The notes beneath the pieces were generated by a model that saw nothing but the letters and a program-made list of their open reading frames with translations, did not search any database and was not told where the DNA came from. Both the position numbers and the translations under genes were made by a program. A stretch of 32,872 bases of DNA from Pseudomonadota bacterium (GTDB lineage: Bacteria > Pseudomonadota > Gammaproteobacteria > Burkholderiales > SG8-39): positions 5,751 to 38,622 of the forward strand of contig JAFEDL010000031.1 in NCBI GenBank assembly GCA_018241645.1, in the 5' to 3' direction. This document shows positions 16,560 through 24,922 of this stretch, in pieces. Within the stretch, counting starts at the first letter, position 1, and the number at the start of each line of letters is the position of its first letter.

Positions 16560-17785
16560 CGGCCGCGCCGGCCTTCGCTGCCGACCAGATCGTCGCCACG
16601 CGGATCTGGCCCGCCGCCGACTACACCCGCGTCACGCTGGAATCGAAGAACGAGCTCCGCTACTCGCTGTTTGCGGTCGAGAACCCCGACCGCCTCGTGC
16701 TGGACCTCGAGGGCATCGAGATGAGCGCGGTACTGGCCGACCTCAACAACAAGGTCACCGCGAACGACCCTTACATCGCCAGACTGCGCGTCGCCCTCAA
16801 CCGCCCCGGCGTGACGCGCCTCGTGCTCGACCTGAAGGCGGCCGTGAAGGCGCAGGCCTTCACGCTGAAGCCCGTGGCCGACTACGGCTACCGGCTGGTG
16901 CTCGACATCTATCCGGCGGTGCCTTCCGATCCCCTCCTCGCGCTGCTGCAGGACGAAGCGGCGAAGAAACCCGCTCCGGCCGCGGCGCCGCCTGCCGCGG
17001 CAAGTGCGGACACGGCGCCCGCCGCTGCCACCCCCCCGTCGCCACCGCCGCAGGGCCCCGGCAAGGTGGCCCGCCTGGCGACGATCGTGATCGACCCCGG
17101 CCACGGCGGCGAGGACCCGGGCGCCCGCGGGCGCGGCGGCAGCCACGAGAAGGACGTCACGCTGCTCATCGCCAGGCGCCTCAAGGCGATGATCGAGCAG
17201 GAGCCGGGCCTGCGCGTGGTGATGACGCGGGATTCGGATTTCTACCTGCCGCTCGCCACGCGAGTGGAAAAGGCGCGCAAGGTGAAGGCCGACCTGTTCG
17301 TGTCGATCCACGCCGATGCGTTCGTGAAGCCGCATGCGCGGGGGTCCTCGGTGTTCGCGCTGTCCGAGCGGCGCGCGACGTCCGAGGCGGCGCGCTGGCT
17401 GGCGAAGAAGGAGAACGATGCGGACCTGATCGGCGGCGTGAACCTCGACGTGAAGGACCGTTACCTCGCGCAGACCCTGCTCGACCTGTCGCAGACCGCG
17501 ACCATCAGCGACAGCCTGAAGCTGGGGCGGCAGGTGCTCTCGGAACTCGGCGCGATCAACACGCTGCACAAGCCCCACGTCGAGCAGGCGAGCTTCGCGG
17601 TGCTGAAGTCGCCCGACGTGCCCTCGATCCTCGTGGAGACCGCGTTCATCAGCAACCCCGAGGAAGAGCGGCGCCTGAACGACGACGCCTACCAGGACAA
17701 GCTGGCGCGCGCGATCCTGAACGGCATCAAGCGTTACTTCGCGAAGAACCCGCCGCGGCCCCAGTCGCCGCTGGCATCTGGCTAG
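16520..17785 (+). CDS. amiC: N-acetylmuramoyl-L-alanine amidase, AMIN domain type
   Basis: A 421-residue periplasmic amidase that splits septal peptidoglycan during cell separation. Signal peptide 1-20 (VRGLGLLAALLAAAPAFA core), AMIN septal-targeting domain (about 22-132), Pro/Ala-rich linker (150-180), Amidase_3 domain (about 187-415). Zinc ligands are His195 (DPGHGG), Glu210 (HEKD) and His264 (SIHAD); the catalytic Glu is Glu373 (LVETAFISN). The GTG at 16520 is the best start: it puts a short basic N-terminus in front of the hydrophobic core, with GGGCGGGA directly upstream. The open frame reaches back to 16349 with low-complexity translation typical of a shadow of tsaE. The order tsaE-amiC-mutL-miaA is a classic one; here three minus-strand genes separate amiC from mutL. 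Confidence 0.94.
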   Translation: MAVRGLGLLAALLAAAPAFAADQIVATRIWPAADYTRVTLESKNELRYSLFAVENPDRLVLDLEGIEMSAVLADLNNKVTANDPYIARLRVALNRPGVTRLVLDLKAAVKAQAFTLKPVADYGYRLVLDIYPAVPSDPLLALLQDEAAKKPAPAAAPPAAASADTAPAAATPPSPPPQGPGKVARLATIVIDPGHGGEDPGARGRGGSHEKDVTLLIARRLKAMIEQEPGLRVVMTRDSDFYLPLATRVEKARKVKADLFVSIHADAFVKPHARGSSVFALSERRATSEAARWLAKKENDADLIGGVNLDVKDRYLAQTLLDLSQTATISDSLKLGRQVLSELGAINTLHKPHVEQASFAVLKSPDVPSILVETAFISNPEEERRLNDDAYQDKLARAILNGIKRYFAKNPPRPQSPLASG

Positions 17786-18186
17786 GCATACTCCGAAACC
17801 TCGACGAGGTTGCCGTCGGGGTCGCGGAAGTACACCGAGCGGATCGGCCCGAGCGCGCCGCGCCGCGACACCGGCCCCGCCTCGATCTCCACCGACTCCT
17901 TTTTCAGGTGCTCGATCACCTGGTCGAGCGGCACGGCCGCGATCAGGCAGAAATCCCCCGAGCCCAGCGTAGGCACGCGCGCCTTGGTGGGCGTCTCGGT
18001 GGCGCGGTCCTGCAGGTTGATCTTCTGCCGGCCGAAGCGCAGCGCATGGCGCGCCTGCCCTTCCGGTCCGCGAAAGAATTCGCGCTCGAAACCGAGCACC
18101 CGCTCGTAGAACTGCGTGGTCGCCTCGATGTCCTCCACCGTCAGCACGAGGTGGTCGACGCGGTCGATCATTCCGGTTGCAGCCAT
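17782..18186 (-). CDS. VOC family protein (glyoxalase/bleomycin-resistance fold)
   Basis: A 134-residue vicinal-oxygen-chelate protein with paired beta-alpha-beta-beta-beta modules. The first half has DHLVLTVEDIEATTQFYERV (11-30), with a likely metal-ligand His12. The second ends with YFRDPDGNLVEVSEY, with a Glu ligand. The GFEREFF...RHALRFGRQKINLQ part fits small VOC enzymes of unknown substrate. The start at 18186 has the Shine-Dalgarno GGGAGA. It is the last gene of the minus-strand dedA-glycosylase-VOC set and its stop overlaps that of amiC by 3 bases (CTAG). Function beyond the fold cannot be assigned. Confidence 0.87.
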   Translation of the reverse strand: MAATGMIDRVDHLVLTVEDIEATTQFYERVLGFEREFFRGPEGQARHALRFGRQKINLQDRATETPTKARVPTLGSGDFCLIAAVPLDQVIEHLKKESVEIEAGPVSRRGALGPIRSVYFRDPDGNLVEVSEYA

Positions 18187-18209
18187 GGTTTCTCCCTGGG
18201 CAGTTGCCT

Positions 18210-18731
18210 TCAATTGCGCTTGTCCGCCGGCGCCAGCGCGGCCTTCCACACACGCAGCTTCTGCTCGAAATCGAGCGCGGCATGCGCCGGGCTGGTCGAG
18301 GGCAGCCTGAGCGCCGGCAGCCCGGCGACCGGCCCGTCCAACGCCTTGAGGACGTGCCTGCGATACGCGGCCTCGGCCTTCGCGCCGTTGAAAAACACCC
18401 GCTCGATCGCGGGATGCGCGCGGTAGAAGGCGGCGAAATCATTGGCGAAGATCGAATCCTCCTCGATGGCCGAGTCCAGGCTGCCTTCGCGCACGCACGA
18501 TTCGAGCACGTCCCACACCGCGATCCCGCGCCTCTTCAGGCGCCGCACCCGCTCCGCGTAGGCGAGGTCCGGGCCGGCGCCGAACAGTTCGCCCATGATC
18601 CGCCAGAAGAGATTCCTCGGGTGGGCGTAGTACTGCCCGGCGGCGAGCGACGCGACCCCGGGCATGCTCCCGAGGATCAGGACCCGCGCCCGGCGATCCT
18701 CAACGGGCGGGAAGCTGCGAACGCGCCGCAC
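18210..18731 (-). CDS. DNA-deoxyinosine glycosylase (UDG superfamily family 6)
   Basis: A 173-residue uracil-DNA-glycosylase-fold protein. The motif GSMPGVASL (21-29) with QYYAHPRNLFW (33-43) is characteristic of the family 6 hypoxanthine-DNA glycosylases, where Asn40 is the catalytic-type residue. The second motif is LPSTSPAHA (143-151). It should remove hypoxanthine (deaminated adenine) from DNA; a mismatch uracil role is less likely. The start is a GTG at 18731, inside the end of dedA (32-base overlap), and it gives the expected RSFPPVEDRRARVLILGS N-terminus. Its neighbour across dedA is mutL, so the locus is partly a DNA repair one. Confidence 0.9.
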   Translation of the reverse strand: MRRVRSFPPVEDRRARVLILGSMPGVASLAAGQYYAHPRNLFWRIMGELFGAGPDLAYAERVRRLKRRGIAVWDVLESCVREGSLDSAIEEDSIFANDFAAFYRAHPAIERVFFNGAKAEAAYRRHVLKALDGPVAGLPALRLPSTSPAHAALDFEQKLRVWKAALAPADKRN

Positions 18732-19359
18732 GCCTCGCCCTCACGTACTCCGCAACCATCGGCAGCAGCGACAGCCCGATGATCCCGAAGATGACCACCG
18801 TCAGGTTCTTCTTCACGAACGGCAGGTTGCCGAAGAAGTAGCCCAGCATGGTGAGCGACACCACCCACAGCAGCGCGCCCCCGATGCAGAACGCGAGGTA
18901 GCGCAGGTACGGCATCCGGCCGATTCCCGCGACGAACGGCGCGAAGGTGCGCACGAAAGGCATGAAGCGCGCGATCACGATGGTCTTGCCGCCGTGCTTG
19001 TCGTAGAACGCGTGCGTGCGGTCGAGGTGCTTGCGGTTGAAGAACAGCGAATCCTCCCAGCGGAACACCCTGGGGCCCAGCCACCGGCCGGCCCAGTAGT
19101 TCGCGTTGTCCCCGAGCAGCGCGGCCGACACCAGCAGCACGATCACGACCTCGATCGCAAGCCCCCCGGTGGCGCACAGCGCCCCCACCACGAAGAGGAG
19201 CGAATCCCCCGGCAGGAAGGGCGTGACGACGAACCCCGTCTCGCAGAAGATGATCATGAACAGCAGCGCGTAGACCCAGGTCCCGTACTGGGCGAGGAAG
19301 GCGGCGATGTGCTTGTCGAGGTGGACGAGGAAATCCCAGGCGAATGCAATCAGTTCCAT
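18700..19359 (-). CDS. DedA family membrane protein
   Basis: A 219-residue integral membrane protein of the DedA (VTT/SNARE-associated) family, whose members act as lipid flippases (undecaprenyl phosphate or phospholipid recycling) and affect envelope homeostasis. The conserved parts are FCETGFVVTPFLPGDSLLF, with acidic Glu in the first re-entrant region, then GDNANYWAGRWLG, and then FMPFVRTFAPFVAGIGRM with its essential Arg. About five hydrophobic segments are visible. The start is at 19359, with TACAAT ending 6 bases upstream and six C residues between. It has no Shine-Dalgarno. The downstream glycosylase overlaps its end. Confidence 0.93.
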   Translation of the reverse strand: MELIAFAWDFLVHLDKHIAAFLAQYGTWVYALLFMIIFCETGFVVTPFLPGDSLLFVVGALCATGGLAIEVVIVLLVSAALLGDNANYWAGRWLGPRVFRWEDSLFFNRKHLDRTHAFYDKHGGKTIVIARFMPFVRTFAPFVAGIGRMPYLRYLAFCIGGALLWVVSLTMLGYFFGNLPFVKKNLTVVIFGIIGLSLLPMVAEYVRARRAARSQLPAR

Positions 19360-19365
19360 GGGGGG

Positions 19366-19371
19366 ATTGTA
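19366..19371 (-). promoter_or_regulatory. TACAAT -10-like element 6 bases before dedA
   Basis: On the minus strand: TACAAT, then CCCCCC, then ATG at 19359. It fits leaderless initiation. Only 12 bases separate it from the oppositely directed mutL element. Confidence 0.5.
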
Positions 19372-19383
19372 ACTGCTGGACGT

Positions 19384-19389
19384 TATACT
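19384..19389 (+). promoter_or_regulatory. TATACT -10-like element 6 bases before mutL
   Basis: TATACT, then TCCCGC, then ATG at 19396. There is no Shine-Dalgarno, which fits leaderless mutL transcription. Confidence 0.5.
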
Positions 19390-19395
19390 TCCCGC

Positions 19396-21183
19396 ATGAG
19401 CGCCATACAGGTACTGCCCGACCTCCTCATCAGCCAGATCGCGGCCGGCGAAGTCGTCGAGCGGCCCGCTTCCGTGCTGAAGGAACTGCTGGAGAACAGC
19501 CTCGACTCCGGCGCCACCGAAATCCAGGTCCTGCTCGAGGGCGGCGGCATCGCGCGCATCCAGGTCGAGGACAACGGCGGCGGCATCGCCGGCGACGAAT
19601 TCACGCTGGCGCTGGCGCGGCATGCGACCAGCAAGATCCGTTCGCTCGAGGACCTCGAAGCAGTCGGGTCGCTCGGGTTCCGCGGCGAGGCGCTTGCTTC
19701 CATCGCGTCGGTTGCGCGAGTCACGCTTACCTCGCGCACGGGCGGCTCGCCGCACGCCCACACGCTCAATTCGGAAGGCCCCGTCAGCGGCAGCGTCGAA
19801 CCGGCCGCGCGCCAGCCCGGCACGACGGTCACGGTGGCGGACCTGTACTTCAACACGCCTGCGCGGCGCAAGTTCCTGCGCACCGAGGCCACGGAGTTCG
19901 GCCATTGCGAAGGGGTGTTCCAGCGCGTCGCCCTCGCCCGCCCGGACGTGGCGTTCCTCCTCAAGCACAACGGGCGCGTCAGCGCGCATTACCGCGCCCA
20001 GACCGTGGGCGAGCGCGTCGCCGCGATCCTCGGCAAGGAATTCTCGGCCGCGAGCCTGCCGGTCGAGGCGGAGGCCGGCACGCTGGCGCTGCGCGGATTC
20101 GCCGGCGCCCCGCAGGCCGCGCGCAGCCGCGCCGACCAGCAGTACTTCTTCGTCAACGGGCGCTACGTGCGCGACCGGCTGCTTTCGCACGCGGTGCGCG
20201 AAGCCTACTCGGACGTGCTGCACGGCGACCGGCAGCCGGCCTATGCGCTGTTCCTCGAACTCGACCCGCGCGGCGTCGACGTCAACGTGCACCCGGCGAA
20301 GACCGAGGTGCGGTTCCGCGACTCGCGCTCGATCCACCAGTTCATCTTCCACGCGGTAAAGCGCGCGCTGTCGCCCGCGGCCGGCCAGGCGCCCGTCGCA
20401 TATGCGCAAGTAGACGCGCTTGACCGCACGCTCGCGCCGCGTCCCGCTTACGCCCCCTACCAGCCCGGGCTCGGGGTAGAGCAGCCGGTGGCCGCCTACC
20501 AGTCGATGTTCTCCAATGTCGCCGCGGCTACCGTCCCGCCGGCCCCCGGCGCCGCAGCGCCCGCCCCGCTTCCGCTGCCGCGGACTTCGCGGCCCGACGC
20601 GCCGCCGCTCGGGTATGCGCTCGCCCAGCTGCACGGCGTCTACATCCTGGCGCAGAACGAGGCGGGCCTGGTGCTCGTCGACATGCACGCGGCGCACGAG
20701 CGCATCGTGTACGAGAAGATGCGGCGCTCGCTCGATGCCGGTGCCCTGCAGCGCCAGGCCCTGCTGGTGCCGGCGATGTTCCAGGCCGACTCGGTGGAGG
20801 TCGCCACCGCCGAGGAGCAGCAGGCGGCCCTGGATACGCTCGGGTTCGAGGTGGGCGTCGCTTCCCCCACGACGCTGGCCGTGCGCGCGGTGCCCGCCGC
20901 GCTCGCGGGAGGGGACCTGCCTGCACTTGCGCGCAGCGTGCTCGCCGACCTGCGCGAATTCGGCGCTACCGAGGCCCTCGCGACGCGCAGGGACGAGCTG
21001 CTCTCCACGATGGCATGCCACGCGGCGGTGCGCGCCAACCGGATCCTGTCGGTGCCGGAGATGAATGCGCTGCTGCGCGAGATGGAGGAGACCGAGCGCT
21101 CCGGCAGCTGCAACCACGGCCGGCCCACCTGGTACCAGCTTTCGATGGCCGACCTCGACCGACTGTTCCTGCGTGGCCGATAG
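19396..21183 (+). CDS. mutL: DNA mismatch repair protein MutL with endonuclease motifs
   Basis: A 595-residue MutL. The N-terminal GHKL ATPase has [20 protein letters not shown] (15-34), the DNGGGI motif (59-64) and [10 protein letters not shown] (91-100). The N-terminal domain ends near 330, and a Pro/Ala-rich linker spans about 345-400. The C-terminal domain contains the nicking endonuclease signature as [12 protein letters not shown] (429-440; the usual DQHA form has Gln), together with ACHAAVRAN (540-548) and CNHGRPT (572-578). It should therefore nick DNA itself, as in bacteria without MutH; no mutH is seen here. The start at 19396 is fixed by the conserved [11 protein letters not shown]. 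It overlaps miaA by 11 bases. Confidence 0.97.
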   Translation: MSAIQVLPDLLISQIAAGEVVERPASVLKELLENSLDSGATEIQVLLEGGGIARIQVEDNGGGIAGDEFTLALARHATSKIRSLEDLEAVGSLGFRGEALASIASVARVTLTSRTGGSPHAHTLNSEGPVSGSVEPAARQPGTTVTVADLYFNTPARRKFLRTEATEFGHCEGVFQRVALARPDVAFLLKHNGRVSAHYRAQTVGERVAAILGKEFSAASLPVEAEAGTLALRGFAGAPQAARSRADQQYFFVNGRYVRDRLLSHAVREAYSDVLHGDRQPAYALFLELDPRGVDVNVHPAKTEVRFRDSRSIHQFIFHAVKRALSPAAGQAPVAYAQVDALDRTLAPRPAYAPYQPGLGVEQPVAAYQSMFSNVAAATVPPAPGAAAPAPLPLPRTSRPDAPPLGYALAQLHGVYILAQNEAGLVLVDMHAAHERIVYEKMRRSLDAGALQRQALLVPAMFQADSVEVATAEEQQAALDTLGFEVGVASPTTLAVRAVPAALAGGDLPALARSVLADLREFGATEALATRRDELLSTMACHAAVRANRILSVPEMNALLREMEETERSGSCNHGRPTWYQLSMADLDRLFLRGR

Positions 21184-22090
21184 GGGGCGCGCCACCTGCC
21201 TGCTGGGCCCGACCGCGAGCGGCAAGTCGCGCCTCGCAATGCAGCTTGCCGAGCGCTTTCCCGTCGAGATCGTCAGCGTGGACTCGGGCCAGGTCTATCG
21301 CGGCATGGATATCGGCACGGCTAAGCCGTCCGCCTCCGAGCGCGCGGCCGTGCCCCATCACCTGATCGACATCGTCGACCCGACCGAAAGCTATTCGGCC
21401 GGCCGCTTTCGCGCCGACGCCATCGCCGCGGTCGCGGACATCCTCGCGCGCGGCAAGGTCCCGCTGCTGGTCGGCGGCACCATGCTCTATTACCGCTCCC
21501 TCGTGCAAGGCATGGACGAGCTGCCCGCGGCCGATCCCGCGATCCGCGCGGGCCTCGACGCCGAGGCCGCGAGCAAAGGCTGGCCCGCCCTGCACGAAGA
21601 GCTCGCCCGGGTGGATCCCGGGACCGCCGCCCGGCTGTCGCCCAACGACTCGCAGCGCATCCAGCGCGCGCTGGAGGTCTACCGAGCCACCGGCACGCCG
21701 ATCTCCGTCCTGCATACCGCTCCGCGCGCGGTGCTGCCGTTCGACCTCAAGGCCTATGCGCTCGTGCCGGCGGACCGCGCGGCGCTGCATCGCCGGATCG
21801 CGCAGCGCTTCGACGCCATGCTGGCGGCCGGCCTCGTCGCCGAGGTCGAGGCGCTGCGCGGGCGCTACAGCTTGCATGCCGCTCTGCCGTCGATGCGCTG
21901 CGTGGGCTACCGCCAGGTATGGGAGCACCTCGAGGGCGCCTACGACCGCAAGGCGCTGCGCGAAAAAGGCATCATCGCGACGCGCCAGCTCGCCAAGCGG
22001 CAGCTGACCTGGCTGCGGAGCCTGCCCGACCTCGAGCTCCTCGACCCGGAAGCGCCGGACGTCGCGGAAAGGCTCGCCGGCTCGCTCTGA
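21173..22090 (+). CDS. miaA: tRNA dimethylallyltransferase
   Basis: A 305-residue enzyme that adds the dimethylallyl group to A37 of tRNAs reading UNN codons. The P-loop is GPTASGKS (12-19), followed by [15 protein letters not shown] (37-51), [10 protein letters not shown] and GGTMLYYR. The C-terminal [14 protein letters not shown] is typical. The start is a GTG at 21173 ([14 protein letters not shown]), inside the last 11 bases of mutL and coupled to it; the frame upstream is only a mutL shadow. It uses DMAPP, made by the MEP pathway whose first enzyme (dxs) is in this window. Its TGA abuts the TCA (stop of the opposing gene) to form TGATCA. Confidence 0.96.
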   Translation: MADRGRATCLLGPTASGKSRLAMQLAERFPVEIVSVDSGQVYRGMDIGTAKPSASERAAVPHHLIDIVDPTESYSAGRFRADAIAAVADILARGKVPLLVGGTMLYYRSLVQGMDELPAADPAIRAGLDAEAASKGWPALHEELARVDPGTAARLSPNDSQRIQRALEVYRATGTPISVLHTAPRAVLPFDLKAYALVPADRAALHRRIAQRFDAMLAAGLVAEVEALRGRYSLHAALPSMRCVGYRQVWEHLEGAYDRKALREKGIIATRQLAKRQLTWLRSLPDLELLDPEAPDVAERLAGSL

Positions 22091-22564
22091 TCAGGCCTTG
22101 CGGGGAGCCGTGCGTTTGCGCACCGGTTTCGCCTGCGCGTGCAGGTGCCCGAGCATGGCCTCGAGCCCGAGCACGTAGGAGCGCACGCCGAAGCCGGCCA
22201 CCATGCCCACGCCAGTCTCCGCGAGGATCGAGTGGATGCCGCGCTTCTCGATGTTGCTCATGTGGACCTCGACGTAAGGGAACGGCACCGCGCGCAGGCA
22301 GTCCCTGAGCGCGTAGCCGGCGAACAGGAACGCGGCCGGGTTCATCACCAGGCCGTCGAGCCCTTCGTCCGCCGCCCGGTACAGCCTCTCGATCGCGTCG
22401 CTCTCGCTGTGCGTGTAGAAGATTTCGAGCGCGTACTTGTTCGCCTTTGCGTGCGCGCGAAGCATCGCATCGAGCTCAGCGGCGGTGGTCGTCCCGTAGA
22501 TCTCGGGCTGGCGCTTGCCGAGATAGCTCATGTTGGGGCCCTGGATCAGCAGGATCTTCGGCAT
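22091..22564 (-). CDS. AroQ-like type II 3-dehydroquinate dehydratase homologue, catalytic His replaced
   Basis: A 157-residue homologue of type II dehydroquinase (flavodoxin-like dodecamer). The N-terminus [21 protein letters not shown] follows the family pattern, with Arg18 and catalytic Tyr23. Asn75 is present (MNPAAF), as are His101 (VEVHMSN) and Arg108. However, the THTS stretch is LFAG, so the catalytic His (position 81 here) is Phe. The segment normally carrying a further Arg (HxREPFR) is shortened to EKRGIHS. The tail is basic ([12 protein letters not shown]). It may be a paralogue with another activity rather than the shikimate enzyme. The start at 22564 has AAGGAA upstream. It is 25 bases downstream of the DinB-like gene and converges with miaA. 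Confidence 0.85.
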   Translation of the reverse strand: MPKILLIQGPNMSYLGKRQPEIYGTTTAAELDAMLRAHAKANKYALEIFYTHSESDAIERLYRAADEGLDGLVMNPAAFLFAGYALRDCLRAVPFPYVEVHMSNIEKRGIHSILAETGVGMVAGFGVRSYVLGLEAMLGHLHAQAKPVRKRTAPRKA

Positions 22565-22589
22565 GGTGTGGTTCCTTGTCAGGGTTCGC

Positions 22590-23126
22590 TCAGGTCTCAT
22601 TCGGGATCAGTGCGAGCAGGTCGGTCACGCCCACATCCTGGCCGGCCTGGAAGAGCAGCGTCGTGGCCTGGCCCCGGTGGTGCGTCTGGTGGTTGAAGAA
22701 ATGGGTGATGAGGCTGGAGAAGCGCTTCTGCGACCGGATGCCCTTGCTGTTGGCGTAGTGCAGGACGTGGGCGAGGTCGGCATCCGACAACCCGGCGGCC
22801 CAAGCCACGATGGCCTTGTCGAGCAGATCGCGGCGGGCCCTGAGCTCGGCAAGATCCGTAAACAGGACCTGGTTCAGCGCTGTGGGCTGCGCCAGCGCGC
22901 GCACCGGATCCAGCGCCGCGGGATTGGACGGATGCGCCGCGAACCGCTTCAGCCACAGCGTGTCGCCGACCACCAGGTGGTTGAGCGTGCCGAGGATCGA
23001 GCCGAAGAACGCCCCGCGATCCTTTGCAAGCTCGGCGGCAGGCAGCTTCGCGGCCGCCTCGTACAGCCGCGCGTTCATCCATTCGTTGTATGCGGCCATC
23101 ATCACGGCCTGGGCGGGAGTACTCAT
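22590..23126 (-). CDS. DinB family protein (putative metal-dependent four-helix bundle)
   Basis: A 178-residue DinB/YfiT-type protein, a four-helix bundle with a metal-binding His triad. His50 (TLNHLVVGD), His146 and His150 ([11 protein letters not shown]) fit the triad. Members include thiol transferases, but most are functionally unknown. The start at 23126 follows GGTGAAT, a weak Shine-Dalgarno, and the [18 protein letters not shown] start is normal for the group. It has no link in name to the DNA polymerase. It is co-oriented with, and just upstream of, the AroQ-like gene. Confidence 0.86.
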   Translation of the reverse strand: MSTPAQAVMMAAYNEWMNARLYEAAAKLPAAELAKDRGAFFGSILGTLNHLVVGDTLWLKRFAAHPSNPAALDPVRALAQPTALNQVLFTDLAELRARRDLLDKAIVAWAAGLSDADLAHVLHYANSKGIRSQKRFSSLITHFFNHQTHHRGQATTLLFQAGQDVGVTDLLALIPNET

Positions 23127-23206
23127 GAATTCACCACTGGGTGTTGGAACCTCGCGGCCCCGATTATCCACCCGGCCGGCAGGGGCGTTCCAGCGCGCCG
23201 ATCCAG

Positions 23207-23212
23207 TAGACT
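23207..23212 (+). promoter_or_regulatory. TAGACT -10-like element 7 bases before the ABC ATPase
   Basis: TAGACT, then TGCGGAC, then ATG at 23220. There is no Shine-Dalgarno. The 93-base divergent spacer has no other clear signal. Confidence 0.45.
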
Positions 23213-23219
23213 TGCGGAC

Positions 23220-24158
23220 ATGACCGCCCCCACCGCCCCGCTCGTTGCCATCGCCGGCCTGTCCAAGACCTACGCCACCGGGTTCAGGGCCCTGATGGAG
23301 GTCGACCTCGAGATCCGGCGCGGCGAGATCCTGGCGCTGCTCGGCCCCAACGGCGCGGGCAAGACCACGCTGATCAGCATCATCTGCGGGATCGTCACGC
23401 CCTCCACCGGCAGCGTCACGGTCGACGGCCACGACATCATCACGGACTACCGGATCACGCGCTCGATGATCGGCCTCGTGCCGCAGGAGCTGACGACCGA
23501 CGCGTTCGAGACGGTCTGGGACACCGTGTCGTTCAGCCGCGGCCTGTTCGGCCGCGCGCCGAACCCCGCGCACATCGAGAAGGTCCTGAAAGACCTGTCC
23601 CTGTGGGACAAGAAGGACAACCGCATCAAGGAGCTTTCCGGCGGCATGAAGCGCCGCGTGATGATCGCCAAGGCGCTGTCGCACGAGCCGACGGTGCTGT
23701 TCCTCGACGAGCCCACGGCGGGCGTGGACGTGAGCCTGAGGAAGAACATGTGGGACCTGGTGCGCGCGCTGCGCGCCTCCGGCGTCACCATCATCCTGAC
23801 CACGCACTACATCGAGGAGGCCGAGGCGATCGCCGACCGCATCGGCATCATCAACAAGGGCCGCATCGTGCTGGTGGAGGCCACCGCCGACCTGGTGCAG
23901 AAGCTCGGCAAGAAGCAGCTGATCCTGGACCTGCAGCACCCGCTCGGCTCGGTGCCGGCCGCGCTGTCCGCGCACCGGCTGGAACTCTCGGCCGACGGCG
24001 CGCAGCTCACCTACACCTACGACGCGGCCATGGAAAGCACGGGCATCGCCGCTCTGCTGCGCGACCTGGGGGAGGCGGGCATCCACTTCCGGGACCTGAA
24101 GACCGAGCAGAGCTCGCTCGAGGACATCTTCGTCACGCTCGTGAAGGAGCCGGCATGA
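23220..24158 (+). CDS. ABC transporter ATP-binding protein (ABC-2 exporter type)
   Basis: A 312-residue ATPase. Walker A is GPNGAGKTT (42-50), the Q-loop VPQE (87-90), the signature LSGGMKRR (139-146) and Walker [13 protein letters not shown] (159-170); the H-loop is in [12 protein letters not shown]-terminal regulatory region of about 90 residues ends with [13 protein letters not shown], typical of the drug/capsule-type (DrrA/CcmA-like, YadG) subfamily. It overlaps the permease gene by 4 bases (ATGA), so they form one exporter. The substrate is unknown. It has a TAGACT element 7 bases before the start. Confidence 0.94.
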   Translation: MTAPTAPLVAIAGLSKTYATGFRALMEVDLEIRRGEILALLGPNGAGKTTLISIICGIVTPSTGSVTVDGHDIITDYRITRSMIGLVPQELTTDAFETVWDTVSFSRGLFGRAPNPAHIEKVLKDLSLWDKKDNRIKELSGGMKRRVMIAKALSHEPTVLFLDEPTAGVDVSLRKNMWDLVRALRASGVTIILTTHYIEEAEAIADRIGIINKGRIVLVEATADLVQKLGKKQLILDLQHPLGSVPAALSAHRLELSADGAQLTYTYDAAMESTGIAALLRDLGEAGIHFRDLKTEQSSLEDIFVTLVKEPA

Positions 24159-24916
24159 ACTTCCATGCCGTGAAGGCGATCTACCGCTTCGAGATGGCGC
24201 GCACCTGGCGCACGCTGTTCCAAAGCGTGGTCTCGCCCGTGATCTCGACGTCGCTGTATTTCGTGGTCTTCGGCTCGGCCATCGGCTCGCGCATCCCGCA
24301 GATCGAGGGCGTGGGCTACGGCTCGTTCATCGTGCCCGGCCTCATCATGCTGTCCCTGCTCACGCAGAGCGTGTCCAACGCCTCGTTCGGGATCTTCTTC
24401 CCGAAATTCACCGGCACGATCTACGAGCTGCTGTCGGCGCCGCTGTCGTTCGTCGAGATCACGCTCGGGTACGTCGGCGCGGCGGCGACCAAGTCGATCC
24501 TGCTCGGCCTCATCATCCTCGCCACGGCGAGCCTGTTCGTCCCGCTGCACATCGCGCACCCCTTCTGGATGCTGGCGGTCCTCGTGCTGACCGCGGTGAC
24601 CTTCAGCCTGTTCGGCTTCATCATCGGCGTCTGGGCGGACAACTTCGAAAAACTCCAGGTCATCCCGCTGCTGGTGATCACGCCGCTGGTGTTCCTGGGC
24701 GGCAGCTTCTACTCGGTGAGCATGCTGCCCCCGTTCTGGCAGACGGTGTCGCTCGCCAACCCGGTGCTGTACCTCGTGAGCGGCTTTCGCTGGAGCTTCT
24801 ACGAGCTGGCCGACGTGAGCATCGCGGTCAGCGCGGCGATGATCGCCGGGTTCCTCTGCGCCTGCCTGGCCGCGGTCTGGTGGATCTTCAAGACCGGCTA
24901 CCACGTCAAGAACTAG
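24155..24916 (+). CDS. ABC-2 type transporter permease
   Basis: A 253-residue membrane protein with about six transmembrane segments and the ABC-2 fold (YadH-like). Landmarks are [20 protein letters not shown] at the N-terminus, [19 protein letters not shown] in the second segment region, and the [20 protein letters not shown] signature, where the ABC-2 motif LGGxFxSxxxLPxxxQ is visible. It should dimerise with two copies of the preceding ATPase. The likely role is efflux of a lipid, polysaccharide or drug. Its end is 6 bases from the end of the converging FAD monooxygenase gene. Confidence 0.93.
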   Translation: MNFHAVKAIYRFEMARTWRTLFQSVVSPVISTSLYFVVFGSAIGSRIPQIEGVGYGSFIVPGLIMLSLLTQSVSNASFGIFFPKFTGTIYELLSAPLSFVEITLGYVGAAATKSILLGLIILATASLFVPLHIAHPFWMLAVLVLTAVTFSLFGFIIGVWADNFEKLQVIPLLVITPLVFLGGSFYSVSMLPPFWQTVSLANPVLYLVSGFRWSFYELADVSIAVSAAMIAGFLCACLAAVWWIFKTGYHVKN

Positions 24917-24922
24917 CGTCCT

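Noticed and set aside
18664..19395. N-terminal extension of mutL over dedA
   Set aside because: The residues are low-complexity antisense translation of dedA. The conserved MutL start [11 protein letters not shown] is at 19396.
20830..21183. MutL endonuclease signature as something novel
   Set aside because: MutL proteins of bacteria without MutH generally carry this motif, so it is expected in Betaproteobacteria.
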